A DNA stretch of 35,395 nucleotides from Prochlorococcus sp. AG-402-O21 (lineage in GTDB: Bacteria; Cyanobacteriota; Cyanobacteriia; PCC-6307; Cyanobiaceae). Of this stretch, positions 17,211 to 26,203 are shown one piece after another. A model generated the notes under the pieces. That model saw nothing but the letters and a program-made list of their open reading frames with translations. It made no database searches and had not been told where the DNA came from. Position 1 is the first letter of the stretch; every line of letters begins with the position of its first letter. A program made the translations under genes and the position numbers. Location: the NCBI GenBank assembly GCA_003216375.1, contig QCIZ01000016.1:1-35395 (forward strand), given 5' to 3'.

Positions 17211-17849
17211 ATGGAAAAAAAATCTCAAAGTCCTCTATCAAAAGCCACCAATATAGTTTGGCATCAATCTTCAGTTGATAGGGAAGCTAGATCTCAACAA
17301 AAAGGACACCGCAGTGCAATACTTTGGTTTACGGGCCTATCTGGTTCAGGGAAAAGCACGCTAGCCAATGCAGTAAATGTAGCGCTACACAAAAATGGTT
17401 ATTCAACTTATGTGTTAGATGGTGACAACATCAGACATGGTTTATGCAAAGACTTAGGATTTTCTGATGTTGATAGAGAAGAAAATATTAGAAGAATTGG
17501 CGAAGTCTCTAAATTGTTTCTTGATGCTGGAATAATTGTTTTAACTGCATTTGTATCACCATTTAGACTCGATCGCGATAAAGCTAGATCATTAGTTGGA
17601 GAAAATGATTTTATGGAAATATATTGTTCAGCTGATTTAAGGATTTGTGAAACACGAGATACTAAAGGACTTTATGCAAAGGCAAGAAATGGAGACATTA
17701 AAGATTTTACTGGGATCTCAAGTCCTTATGAAGATCCTCAGTCTCCAGAATTGAAAATCGATACTGGCAATCTAGAGATTGATAAATGTGTAAATATTGT
17801 TATTAATTTGCTTGTTGATAGAAAGATTATTTCAAAAATTTCTAAGTAA
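17211..17849 (+). CDS. cysC: adenylylsulfate kinase (APS kinase)
   Basis: 212 residues. It phosphorylates APS to PAPS, the activated sulfate used for reduction or sulfation. Walker A GLSGSGKST is at residues 42-50; the LDGDNIRHGL motif, DREENIRRIGEVSKLF and FVSPFRLDRDKAR are APS-binding signatures. The family's C-terminal GISSPYEDPQSPEL is complete. It is followed by an AT-rich hairpin and a run of T that overlaps the convergent purE stop. Confidence 0.95.
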   Translation: MEKKSQSPLSKATNIVWHQSSVDREARSQQKGHRSAILWFTGLSGSGKSTLANAVNVALHKNGYSTYVLDGDNIRHGLCKDLGFSDVDREENIRRIGEVSKLFLDAGIIVLTAFVSPFRLDRDKARSLVGENDFMEIYCSADLRICETRDTKGLYAKARNGDIKDFTGISSPYEDPQSPELKIDTGNLEIDKCVNIVINLLVDRKIISKISK

Positions 17850-17856
17850 ATTAGTA

Positions 17857-17884
17857 AGTTAATGGAAAATTAATTACATTTTTT
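17857..17884 (+). terminator. candidate weak terminator after cysC
   Basis: Seven-base stem AGTTAAT / ATTAATT (one G-U pair) with loop GGAAA at 17857-17875, followed after three bases by six T at 17879-17884. It starts 8 bases past the cysC stop and overlaps the last codon and stop of purE on the other strand. The stem is nearly all A-T, so strength is doubtful. Confidence 0.35.
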
Positions 17885-18410
17885 CTAGATAATTTTTAGC
17901 TCCAATCTCTTTAAGTGTGTGATCTTTTTTTACGACAAGGTCATGTAACTCACATCTGTAGGCGTTTAATTTATTTTTTAATTCAGTATTGTTGATAGCC
18001 AAAATTTGAGTTGCTAAAAGGCCAGCATTTAGGCCTCCCTCTATGGCAACTGTTGCTACGGGGATGCCTGAGGGCATTTGCAAGATTGAATACATAGAAT
18101 CTATCCCTGAAAGTGCCTTGCTTTTGACGGGAACGCCTATTACGGGAAGGGTTGTAAGAGATGCGATCATTCCTGGTAGATGAGCAGCCCCGCCAGCCCC
18201 AGCGATTATCACTCCAAAACCATTTGATTCTGCCATTTGAGCAAAATCCATCATTTCTTTTGGAGTCCTATGAGCAGATAGGATCCTTACTTCATTAGAT
18301 ATGCCAAATTGATCTAGAATTGCCACCGCAGGCTTAAGAGTTTTAAGATCTGAATCACTACCCATTACTACAGCTACTTGCTTAAATGTATTAGCTTCAG
18401 TTAAAGACAA
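17874..18410 (-). CDS. purE: N5-carboxyaminoimidazole ribonucleotide mutase (PurE)
   Basis: 178 residues. Class I PurE converts N5-CAIR to CAIR in purine synthesis. GSDSDL near residue 18, EVRILSAHRTP and VIIAGAGGAAHLPGMIASLT are the signature segments, with the active-site histidine in SAHRTP. The TTG start at 18410 is forced: an in-frame TGA lies two codons upstream and the only later ATG is the one in VVMGSDSD. purK is not in the window. It is convergent with cysC and divergent from nagA. Confidence 0.95.
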   Translation of the reverse strand: MSLTEANTFKQVAVVMGSDSDLKTLKPAVAILDQFGISNEVRILSAHRTPKEMMDFAQMAESNGFGVIIAGAGGAAHLPGMIASLTTLPVIGVPVKSKALSGIDSMYSILQMPSGIPVATVAIEGGLNAGLLATQILAINNTELKNKLNAYRCELHDLVVKKDHTLKEIGAKNYLEKM

Positions 18411-18488
18411 TTGTCAATTCTATAAATCTCATTTTTATAATGCCAATTATTTAAGAATTCTGCATTAATTATTTTTAGTTTTTAAGAA

Positions 18489-19649
18489 ATGAGAAAAATT
18501 ACAAACATTAAAGTACCTCATCCAGATAAAAACCAAGAAGAAAATAATTTGTTTTCACTAGTTTTAGATGAACATGGAATTATTCTTTCTATTGATAAAA
18601 CTTGCAAGAGGGAATCAATTTATGACGAAGATTGGCATGGAGATTGGCTAAGTCCTAGAGCGATTGATCTTCAAATGAATGGAGGGTTAGGTATTTCATT
18701 TACAGATTTAAATTTTAATAAAATACCTAAATTATTAACATTGCTTGATCAACTTTGGCTAGATGGAGTTGAAGGAATTTGTCCAACTTTTGTTAGTTGT
18801 TCTCTAGATCAATTTCAATTAGGAATGAAGGTCTTAAAGGAAACGAAAAAATATACTTCAAGAAATCGATGTCGACTTCTTGGTGCCCATATGGAAGGAC
18901 CTTTTTTATGTGAAACATATTCTGGAGCACATGACACAGCAAGTATTTGTAGACCTAGTATTTCTGCTTTAAATGAGAGAATAAAGGGATTTGAAGACGA
19001 CATAGCACTAATGACATTGGCTCCAGAATTAAAAGGTTCTTTGGATGTAATTTCTCGTCTAAGAGAATTAAATATCGTTGTTTCACTGGGACATTCTTCA
19101 GCTGATTTTGATTCAGCGATAAAAGCTTTTAATAATGGTGTGAGCATGATTACGCATACTTTTAATGCAATGAAAGGTTTACATCATCGAGCTATTGGAC
19201 CTATCGGAGCGGCTGCAAGAAGAGATGATATTTTCCTAGGATTGATAGCTGATGGCGTTCATGTTCATTCAGATATGATTAGGCTTTTAAAGATACTTGC
19301 ACCAAAGCAAATTGTGTTAGTTAGCGATGCAATATCAGCTTATGGTTTAGGAGATGGATCGTTTAATTGGGATAAACGCTCGATAACAGTAGAAAATGGT
19401 TTATGCAGACTTCCAAATGAAACAATTGCAGGATCCACTTTGCCTTTACTAGAAGCATGCAAGAAAATAGCAAATTGGATTAATGATCCTTCTGCTGCTA
19501 TTTGGATGGCAACACTTGCTCCTCGTATGGTATTAAGTCAGAACAAAATGACTGCAAAATCTTTTCTTATTGGAAAAAATATTAAGTCTTTACTTAGATG
19601 GAAAATGAATTCTTGTAATCATCAGTTGTCTTGGCAGTTGGCTGCGTAA
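18489..19649 (+). CDS. nagA: N-acetylglucosamine-6-phosphate deacetylase
   Basis: 386 residues in the amidohydrolase fold. It removes acetate from GlcNAc-6-phosphate in amino-sugar or cell-wall recycling. The N-terminal metal region is IDLQMNGG instead of HxH, as in E. coli NagA. The single-metal ligands are visible: Glu136 in HMEGPFL, His202 in LGHSSADF, His223 in THTFNAMKGLHHRAIG, and the catalytic Asp280 in LVSDAISAYGLGDG. No nagB, nagK or transporter is nearby, so internal murein recycling is the likely use (inference). chlM follows 28 bases downstream on the same strand. Confidence 0.93.
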   Translation: MRKITNIKVPHPDKNQEENNLFSLVLDEHGIILSIDKTCKRESIYDEDWHGDWLSPRAIDLQMNGGLGISFTDLNFNKIPKLLTLLDQLWLDGVEGICPTFVSCSLDQFQLGMKVLKETKKYTSRNRCRLLGAHMEGPFLCETYSGAHDTASICRPSISALNERIKGFEDDIALMTLAPELKGSLDVISRLRELNIVVSLGHSSADFDSAIKAFNNGVSMITHTFNAMKGLHHRAIGPIGAAARRDDIFLGLIADGVHVHSDMIRLLKILAPKQIVLVSDAISAYGLGDGSFNWDKRSITVENGLCRLPNETIAGSTLPLLEACKKIANWINDPSAAIWMATLAPRMVLSQNKMTAKSFLIGKNIKSLLRWKMNSCNHQLSWQLAA

Positions 19650-19677
19650 GATTGGTAAGAGGTAATTATTTGATTAA

Positions 19678-20379
19678 ATGACAACGCAAATTGACAACAA
19701 TGAAAAGGCGGAAGTTACTGAATATTTTAATGGGACTGGGTTTGATAGATGGAATCGAATATATAGCGAAAGTGATGATGTAAATAAAGTGCAAAAAAAT
19801 ATAAGGATAGGTCACCAAAAGACAGTGGATGATGTCATTAATTGGTTGAAAGAGTATGACAACATCAAGGATAAAAGTTTTTGTGATGCTGGCTGTGGTG
19901 TTGGTAGTTTAAGTATTCCATTGGCAAAATTGGGTGCTAAATCAATTCATTTAAGTGATATTTCTGAAGCCATGATAAACGAGACAAAAAGCAGGGCAAA
20001 GGAAGAAGGTTTGGACTTCAATAAGCTGAATTTTCGAACATCTGATTTAGAAAATTTAAAAGGTTCATTTAATACAGTTATTTGCTTAGATGTTTTCATT
20101 CACTACCCTCAACAGGAGGCTGAGGCAATGGTGAAACATCTATGTGAATTATCTGATGAGAGATTAATTGTTAGCTTTGCTCCATATACTCCTTTACTAG
20201 CCCTTTTGAAAGGTATTGGTCAGCTATTCCCTGGACCAAGTAAAACTACTAGGGCCTATACATTAAGGGAGTCCGGAATTATCGAAGCTGCAAAGCAATC
20301 TGGCTTTAAAGTTGTTAAAAGCAAGTTGAATCAAGCTCCTTTTTATTTTTCAAAATTAATAGAATTTGTGAAATCCTAG
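19678..20379 (+). CDS. chlM: Mg-protoporphyrin IX methyltransferase
   Basis: 233 residues. It methylates Mg-protoporphyrin IX with S-adenosylmethionine, a committed step of chlorophyll synthesis. The N-terminus EVTEYFNGTGFDRWNRIYSE is typical of ChlM, and the SAM-binding motif is DAGCGVG (70-76), followed by LSDISEAMI. The C-terminal part (FPGPSKTTRAYTL) matches the substrate-facing region of the family. It sits after nagA and ends 31 bases from the convergent response regulator gene. Confidence 0.96.
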   Translation: MTTQIDNNEKAEVTEYFNGTGFDRWNRIYSESDDVNKVQKNIRIGHQKTVDDVINWLKEYDNIKDKSFCDAGCGVGSLSIPLAKLGAKSIHLSDISEAMINETKSRAKEEGLDFNKLNFRTSDLENLKGSFNTVICLDVFIHYPQQEAEAMVKHLCELSDERLIVSFAPYTPLLALLKGIGQLFPGPSKTTRAYTLRESGIIEAAKQSGFKVVKSKLNQAPFYFSKLIEFVKS

Positions 20380-20410
20380 AGAACTAAAATTTTAATTTAT
20401 CAAAACACAT

Positions 20411-21139
20411 TTAGGTAACTAAATGATTTTCAAGTGCATATCTAACTAGTTCTGTTCTACTAGAAGTACCGGTTTTAATAAATAATCGACTCACATATTT
20501 CTCTACATTGCGGATAGAAGTCTCAAGTTGTCTTGCAATTTCTTTGTTCATTAAACCTTCCGCTACTAGTTGCAAAACGCTTGCCTCTCTTGGGGTGAAA
20601 TTAGGAATCGATTCATCTTTGCGTGAGTTATTTTTATCCCCATGGCTAAGCATGGATTTTATTTCTGTAATTTGTTTTGCCATTTGGCCAACATCAGCAT
20701 TCGCAAATCTGGCTGCTTCAGTTAATAGTCGCTCTTGCCGCTGAACTACATTCTTAACTCTTGCAACTAGCTCATCTGGATCAAATGGTTTTGGCATGTA
20801 GTCGTCTACACCTGCTTGATACCCCTGAGTCCTATCAGCAGTCATGCCTTTAGCAGTAAGGAAAATGACAGGTGTACCTCCAAGTCTTTCATCTTCTCTA
20901 ATCTTTTTTAAAAGTCCATAACCATCACATCTAGGCATCATGACATCACTGATGATTACATCAGGGATCATTTTTTGAGCTTTTTCCCATCCCTCTTCTC
21001 CATCGACAGCGGTTGTAACTTGAAATCCTTCATCTTCAAGATAAGCCTGAACAGCAGTTCTTAAACCGGGCTCGTCATCGACAAGTAATATCCTTGGAGT
21101 TTGAGAAACTTCTTGTGTTGATGGATTTGGGTCACTCAT
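20411..21139 (-). CDS. NarL/LuxR-type response regulator (Rre1/Ycf29-like)
   Basis: 242 residues. Receiver domain at 15-135 with acidic pair Asp21-Asp22, phospho-acceptor Asp65 in IISDVMMPRCDGY, Thr95 and Lys117 (MPKPFD). A linker with predicted helix (residues 130-165) leads to a LuxR helix-turn-helix (FTPREASVLQLVAEGLMNKEIARQL, then SIRNVEKYVSRLFIKTG). This full-length NarL type resembles the cyanobacterial Rre1/Ycf29 regulator linked to stress signalling; that name is inferred from family and from how few response regulators such genomes have. No histidine kinase is nearby. It diverges from the cysteine desulfurase gene. Confidence 0.9.
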   Translation of the reverse strand: MSDPNPSTQEVSQTPRILLVDDEPGLRTAVQAYLEDEGFQVTTAVDGEEGWEKAQKMIPDVIISDVMMPRCDGYGLLKKIREDERLGGTPVIFLTAKGMTADRTQGYQAGVDDYMPKPFDPDELVARVKNVVQRQERLLTEAARFANADVGQMAKQITEIKSMLSHGDKNNSRKDESIPNFTPREASVLQLVAEGLMNKEIARQLETSIRNVEKYVSRLFIKTGTSSRTELVRYALENHLVT

Positions 21140-21217
21140 AAAATTTGGACTTCTAGAGCTTTCAGGAGGATATTAACCTTTATTCCTCTCTTATTATTTA
21201 GCTTAACGAATGAATCA

Positions 21218-22363
21218 ATGGATAATAAACACCTAATTTTTGATTTTCAGTCTTCAACACCATGTTGTACGAAGGTTGTTGAGGAGATGGCTCCTTATTG
21301 GAATGAGTTGTGGGGTAATCCCTCTAATACTAATAATCGATTCGGTGTTTTTGCTTCAGCTGCAGTAGAAGTATCTCGTGAAAAAATAGCTTCATATTTG
21401 AATATCAATCCGAAAAGATTAATTTTCACGAGTGGGGCAACAGAAGCGAATAATTTGGCTTTAGTTGGACATGCAAGAGCTAAAGCACAACTGATTGGAA
21501 AACCTGGACACATAATTACTGTTTCAACTGAACATCATGCAGTCCTTGATCCGCTTAGGCAGCTTCAAAAAGAAGGGTTTCGCTTGACAGAATTACAACC
21601 GAATAAAGAGGGTTTAATTAATGTTGAACAACTTTCTGAAGCTTGTGAAAAAGATACTTTTCTGGTTAGCGTCATGGCTGCAAATAATGAGATAGGGGTT
21701 TTGCAACCTATTTGTGAAATTGGGTCTTTTTGTAAGAGAAAGGGAATCGCTTTTCATACTGATGCCGCTCAAGCCTTTGGATACTTAGATTTAGACCCCG
21801 ATAAACTTCGCATTGATTTGATGAGTTTGAGTGCTCACAAAATCTATGGACCTAAAGGTATTGGGGCTTTGGTGATTAGGGAAGGATTCCCTCTTGAACC
21901 ATCTCAATATGGAGGAGGTCAGGAGCTTGGATTAAGATCTGGCACGCTCCCTGTCCCGTTAATTGTTGGCTTTGCAAAGGCAGTCGAAATAACAAAAAAT
22001 GATCAGGATGAGAGGAACAAGAGACTTTTGTTTTTTAGAAACTTATTGTTGAGTGGGTTAAAAAAGAATATTTCCGGATTGATAGTTAATGGATCTATTG
22101 ATCAAAGATTGCCTCATAATCTCAATATAACTTTCCCTGGCGTGAAGGGAAGTCAATTGCATGGTCAATTAAGAAGGTTTATTTTTTGTACTAGTGGTTC
22201 AGCTTGTAGTAATGGTGATGCTTCTCATGTTCTGCAGGAGATAGGACTCTGCAAAAAAGATGCTGAAGCATCAATAAGGATGAGTATTGGGAGAAATACT
22301 ACTGAGAAAGATATCAATAAGGCTATTGATATTATTACAAATATAGTAATTAATCTTAGATAA
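21218..22363 (+). CDS. cysteine desulfurase (class V aminotransferase)
   Basis: 381 residues, NifS/IscS family. It takes sulfur from cysteine to a persulfide for Fe-S cluster and thiocofactor assembly. The PLP lysine is Lys208 in LSAHKIYGPKG; STEHHAV and FHTDAAQAFGYL are cofactor-binding segments; catalytic Cys330 lies in SGSACSNG. The short active-site loop before Cys330 is of the NifS/IscS type (group I), distinguishing it from SufS. Two adjacent cysteines (CC, 16-17) near the N-terminus are unusual. A perfect hairpin lies 11 bases downstream. Confidence 0.92.
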   Translation: MDNKHLIFDFQSSTPCCTKVVEEMAPYWNELWGNPSNTNNRFGVFASAAVEVSREKIASYLNINPKRLIFTSGATEANNLALVGHARAKAQLIGKPGHIITVSTEHHAVLDPLRQLQKEGFRLTELQPNKEGLINVEQLSEACEKDTFLVSVMAANNEIGVLQPICEIGSFCKRKGIAFHTDAAQAFGYLDLDPDKLRIDLMSLSAHKIYGPKGIGALVIREGFPLEPSQYGGGQELGLRSGTLPVPLIVGFAKAVEITKNDQDERNKRLLFFRNLLLSGLKKNISGLIVNGSIDQRLPHNLNITFPGVKGSQLHGQLRRFIFCTSGSACSNGDASHVLQEIGLCKKDAEASIRMSIGRNTTEKDINKAIDIITNIVINLR

Positions 22364-22373
22364 TAATTTAAGC

Positions 22374-22411
22374 CTAAGTTAAGAATTTCTTTGCAGAAAT
22401 TCTTAACTTAG
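22374..22411. terminator. perfect 17-bp inverted repeat at the convergent desulfurase/rsmH junction
   Basis: Left arm 22374-22390, loop TTGC 22391-22394, right arm 22395-22411, no mismatch. It begins 11 bases after the desulfurase stop and starts exactly with the rsmH stop codon, so both arms are rsmH coding sequence. After the right arm the plus strand reads CACTTTTACTTCTT, a broken T tract. Position and stem length fit a bidirectional terminator. Confidence 0.65.
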
Positions 22412-23288
22412 CACTTTTACTTCTTGGATTTAATTCTATCTCTTCTGGGCTTGCTCTGATAGGCTTTTTAGATAGTACTTTCAATCTATTGTCTGTTTTG
22501 AAGACCGATTTTACTCTTCTATCTTCTAGTGAATGAAAACTCATTACCATAAATAATCCACTCTCTAACAACCAGTTTGGAGCTTTTAAAAGTAAACTTT
22601 CGAGAGAGCCTAATTCATTATTTACAGCTATTCTTAAAGCCTGAAAAGTTCTTGTTGAGGGATGAATTCGACCATATCTTTGCTTGGGGGGGAAGCATCC
22701 TGCAATTGCATAAGAAAGGTCTTGAGTTCCAGGGTATGGTCCATTTTCAGCTAGATCATTTTTTATTTTTCTTGCAATACGCCTAGAGCGTTTTTCTTCG
22801 CCTAATTCATATATTAAATCAGCTAGATTTTGCTCAGAGAGAGTTTCAATAAGTTCGGCTGCACTTGAACCCTCTTTGGGATTCATGCGCATATCTATTG
22901 GACCATTTAAACGAAAGCTAAAACCTCGTGAAGGCTCATCAAGTTGATGACTACTAACTCCAAGATCCGCTAGGACACAAATAGCTTGTTCTTGAGGTGA
23001 AAAGTCTGCGAAGTTTGTAGAGATTATTTCTATTCTTGTTCCGAATTTAATTAATTTTTTTGATGCTGCTTTTATAGCCATTGGGTCTTGATCAAGCCCA
23101 ATAATTTTGATTCCAGGGAAATTTTCGAGTATTTGAGCTGAATGTCCCCCGCCTCCAATGGTGGCATCAATAATTAATCCTTTTTTTGTTAATTCACTTG
23201 GTAATTCCTTTAATGATCGAATTATTTCTTTCCCCATTACAGGGATATGATTAAAGTTAGAACTTGAACTAATTGGCCCTTCTTTCAT
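22374..23288 (-). CDS. rsmH: 16S rRNA (cytosine-1402-N4)-methyltransferase RsmH
   Basis: 304 residues, formerly MraW. It methylates N4 of C1402 in 16S rRNA at the P site. SAM motif [14 protein letters not shown] (41-54), then [30 protein letters not shown], and MRMNP are standard; [11 protein letters not shown] is the C-terminal signature. The last twelve codons, ending in the TAG stop, form one side and the loop of a perfect inverted repeat (22374-22411). It diverges from ndhH. Confidence 0.96.
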   Translation of the reverse strand: MKEGPISSSSNFNHIPVMGKEIIRSLKELPSELTKKGLIIDATIGGGGHSAQILENFPGIKIIGLDQDPMAIKAASKKLIKFGTRIEIISTNFADFSPQEQAICVLADLGVSSHQLDEPSRGFSFRLNGPIDMRMNPKEGSSAAELIETLSEQNLADLIYELGEEKRSRRIARKIKNDLAENGPYPGTQDLSYAIAGCFPPKQRYGRIHPSTRTFQALRIAVNNELGSLESLLLKAPNWLLESGLFMVMSFHSLEDRRVKSVFKTDNRLKVLSKKPIRASPEEIELNPRSKSAKLRISAKKFLT

Positions 23289-23329
23289 AAGTTTTTACTA
23301 GTATTTAGACATTGCTTTGGTTGGGCCCA

Positions 23330-24514
23330 ATGACGCAGCTTGAAACGCGTACGGAGCCAATGGTGGTCAACTTTGGGCCACATCATCCATCAATGCATGG
23401 GGTATTGCGATTAGTAGTAACCCTTGATGGAGAGGATGTTGTTGATTGTGAACCAGTTATTGGTTACTTGCATCGAGGGATGGAGAAAATTGCTGAGAAT
23501 AGAACAAACGTTATGTTTGTTCCTTACGTGAGTCGCATGGATTATGCGGCTGGGATGTTTTATGAAGCCATTGTTGTCAATGCCCCTGAGCGTTTAGCAA
23601 ATATAAAGGTACCCAAGAGAGCAAGTTATATCAGAGTGATAATGCTTGAGTTGAATAGGATCGCTAACCATTTGCTATGGTTAGGTCCATTTTTGGCTGA
23701 TGTCGGAGCTCAAACTCCTTTCTTTTATATTTTTAGAGAAAGAGAGATGATTTACGATTTATGGGAGGCTGCAACTGGTCAGAGATTGATTAATAATAAT
23801 TATTTTCGTATTGGTGGCGTTGCATGCGATTTGCCTTGGGGTTGGTTAGAAAAATGCAAAGATTTTTGTGACTGGTTTGGTCCCAAAATTGATGAGTATG
23901 AAAAATTGATTACTAATAATCCTATTTTTCGTAGACGTATAGAAGGTTTAGGAGTTATAGGAAAAGAGCAAGCGATTAACTGGAGCCTTTCTGGCCCAAT
24001 GCTTCGGGCTGCAGGTGTCCCGTGGGACTTGAGGAAGGTAGATCACTATGAATGCTATGACGATTTCGAATGGGATATTGCATGGGAGAAAGAGGGTGAT
24101 TGTTATGCAAGATATAGAGTTCGTATTGAAGAAATGAGACAGTCATTAAAAATATTGCGACAAGCATGTGAGATGATTCCTGGTGGGCCAACAGAAAACC
24201 TTGAGGCACAAAGAACAGTTGAGGGAAAAAAAGGTGATTTATCGGGATTTGATTATCAATATGTAGCTAAGAAAGTTGCACCGACTTTTAAGATTCCTAA
24301 TGGTGAATTATATACACGTCTTGAGTCTGGGAAAGGAGAGATAGGAGTATTTATTCAAGGTAATAATGATGTAACCCCTTGGCGGTTTAAAATTAGAGCA
24401 GCTGACTCAAATAATTTGCAGATCCTTCCTCACATACTGAAGGGAGCCAAGGTCGCTGACATAATGGCTATTTTAGGTTCGATTGATGTGATTATGGGTT
24501 CTGTTGATAGATAG
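23330..24514 (+). CDS. ndhH: NAD(P)H-quinone oxidoreductase subunit H (NdhH)
   Basis: 394 residues from the ATG at 23330, exactly the usual NdhH length; the TTG at 23312 would add six non-family residues. NuoD/NdhH homologue in the peripheral arm, next to the quinone cavity. Seen: [14 protein letters not shown] with the quinone-binding histidine, [23 protein letters not shown], and the C-terminal DPxxGSVDR-like end (IMGSVDR). The stop overlaps the next gene by 11 bases, indicating translational coupling to a phylloquinone-pathway enzyme. Confidence 0.97.
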   Translation: MTQLETRTEPMVVNFGPHHPSMHGVLRLVVTLDGEDVVDCEPVIGYLHRGMEKIAENRTNVMFVPYVSRMDYAAGMFYEAIVVNAPERLANIKVPKRASYIRVIMLELNRIANHLLWLGPFLADVGAQTPFFYIFREREMIYDLWEAATGQRLINNNYFRIGGVACDLPWGWLEKCKDFCDWFGPKIDEYEKLITNNPIFRRRIEGLGVIGKEQAINWSLSGPMLRAAGVPWDLRKVDHYECYDDFEWDIAWEKEGDCYARYRVRIEEMRQSLKILRQACEMIPGGPTENLEAQRTVEGKKGDLSGFDYQYVAKKVAPTFKIPNGELYTRLESGKGEIGVFIQGNNDVTPWRFKIRAADSNNLQILPHILKGAKVADIMAILGSIDVIMGSVDR

Positions 24515-24971
24515 GTTTTTGGACAAGCGTAATCCTAGAGAATGGTTATGTTTGAAACGAACAGTTCGTTTTGGTGAGACAGATGCTGCTGGTGTGGTTC
24601 ACTTTCTTGAATTATTTAGATGGTGTCATGAAACTTGGGAAGAAAGTTTAGAAAAATATGGAATAGCTTTGAAAGATATTTTTCCTACAAACGAAATCAA
24701 TATAAGCCAACTAGATGTAGCTTTACCAGTTGTTCATTGTGAAGCAAATTATTTTCAACCACTTTATGTTGGAGATACTATAAATATTGAACTGAATACA
24801 AAGAAGATAAATGAGTCTTCATTTGTACTTAGATTTGAATTTAAAAAGAATGGAGAGCAAATCGGTACGACAAATATAAAACATGTATCGATAAATCCAA
24901 TTACTAGAAAAAAATGTGCATTATCTAAGCAAATAAATTTGTGGCTTTATGAATCTAGTTTGAATTTTTAG
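24504..24971 (+). CDS. 1,4-dihydroxy-2-naphthoyl-CoA thioesterase (hotdog fold)
   Basis: 155 residues, 4HBT-type hotdog thioesterase. The catalytic pattern is [23 protein letters not shown] with Asp27. It probably hydrolyses DHNA-CoA to DHNA in phylloquinone synthesis, as shown for the Synechocystis Slr0204 type; the assignment leans on the neighbouring menE, menC and menA. The TTG start at 24504 lies inside ndhH (11-base overlap); no in-frame ATG occurs before the catalytic motif. The stop overlaps the convergent menE by 4 bases. Confidence 0.82.
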   Translation: MIDRFLDKRNPREWLCLKRTVRFGETDAAGVVHFLELFRWCHETWEESLEKYGIALKDIFPTNEINISQLDVALPVVHCEANYFQPLYVGDTINIELNTKKINESSFVLRFEFKKNGEQIGTTNIKHVSINPITRKKCALSKQINLWLYESSLNF

Positions 24972-26203
24972 TTAATAGGTCTATTAAAGGCTATCCAATC
25001 TTGCCATTTTTTTATTTCCCATTTTTTATTGATATTTCTTGAAAGTTTTGGACAATCGTACCAGTTCATTGGTTTTTTGGATGGTTGCCAGTCTTCTATG
25101 AGATCATTCAGACGTGAGATGATTGGATATCTGTTGAGTTCTTTCTCTTTGAATTTTGTTAAGGCAACTAAACGTTGTCCCCATTTCTTGTCACTAACTC
25201 CTAGTACAAAAATGTCTTTAATTGGGATTTGATTTTGCGAGATTATTTTCATTAATTCCATTTCGATATCTTCTGGAAAAATCGTTTCACCGCCCGAATT
25301 TATAGCTGAATCTCTTCTACCAAGGATTTGTATTGCTTTTCTATTGTCGAGAGTGATGTATTGCGCTATGTCGCCTGCTTCCCACCATCCATTTGAGTCT
25401 TTAATTGATTCGAATTTATCATTCTTCCATTTTGAAGTTGCAAGTCTACTGGTTTTAATCTTAAGTGAATTTCTTTTGTTGATTTCTATCTCAACATCTT
25501 CGAGAGGGAACCCAACACTATTACTTCCATTTAAAAAGTCTTTAGGACTCAGACAAGTCACCATTGCTACTGTTTCGGTGGCCCCATAACAAGGAGCTAG
25601 ATTAATAGACTTTCTGCGTGCTTTTTCAGCAAGGTCTATAGGGATGGAAGCTCCTCCAACCCATATTACAGCAAGGGATTGAAGCCATTTTAAACCATCA
25701 GTATTATCTATCAAAGATAATAATTGAGTTGGAACTAGGGATGTAATCAATGGACGTCTATGTTTATTAGTTAATGCTTCACTAAACTGCTTAAGTTGAA
25801 GTGGTTTATGCATTATAGAATTTGAAATCCAGTAATACCCAGATCCCCAAGTCTGATGTCTCCACCAAGGCATGAAACCACTTATATGGTGCAAAGGTAG
25901 TGAATTGAGAATGATGCATTCATTTGGCTTCAGGCCATGATTCTTTAACCACTTTCCAGTTGATAAAGCCGAATTAGTGAGATTTTTAAGTGATTGTAAA
26001 CAAAGATTTGGCCCTCCAAGGCTGCCCCCGCTTGAAATGATTATTCCTTCTCCTTCAGGTAAGGTTGACGATGTGGGGATTTTCGTTTGATCTTTTGGAG
26101 GCGCTAGATATACCCAGTTATGTTTTTCAAAATTCTTTAAAATTTCTTTTGAACAGTCCAGGGTTTTTTCAGGAATACATTCTACAACTGCAATTTTGGT
26201 CAT
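24968..26203 (-). CDS. menE: o-succinylbenzoate-CoA ligase
   Basis: 411 residues, shorter than many MenE proteins. ANL-family adenylating enzyme that activates OSB to OSB-CoA. The P-loop IISSGGSLGGPN, LPLHHISGF, CYGATETVAM and NSGGETIFPEDIE (with the hinge region) are visible in order. The N-terminus lacks part of the usual first subdomain, but the catalytic segments are complete. Its ATG overlaps the menC stop (ATGA), so it is the last gene of menA-menC-menE. Confidence 0.88.
   Translation of the reverse strand: MTKIAVVECIPEKTLDCSKEILKNFEKHNWVYLAPPKDQTKIPTSSTLPEGEGIIISSGGSLGGPNLCLQSLKNLTNSALSTGKWLKNHGLKPNECIILNSLPLHHISGFMPWWRHQTWGSGYYWISNSIMHKPLQLKQFSEALTNKHRRPLITSLVPTQLLSLIDNTDGLKWLQSLAVIWVGGASIPIDLAEKARRKSINLAPCYGATETVAMVTCLSPKDFLNGSNSVGFPLEDVEIEINKRNSLKIKTSRLATSKWKNDKFESIKDSNGWWEAGDIAQYITLDNRKAIQILGRRDSAINSGGETIFPEDIEMELMKIISQNQIPIKDIFVLGVSDKKWGQRLVALTKFKEKELNRYPIISRLNDLIEDWQPSKKPMNWYDCPKLSRNINKKWEIKKWQDWIAFNRPIN

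Noticed and set aside
23312-23330. TTG start for ndhH six codons upstream
   Set aside because: The ATG at 23330 gives the standard 394-residue NdhH and its usual N-terminus.
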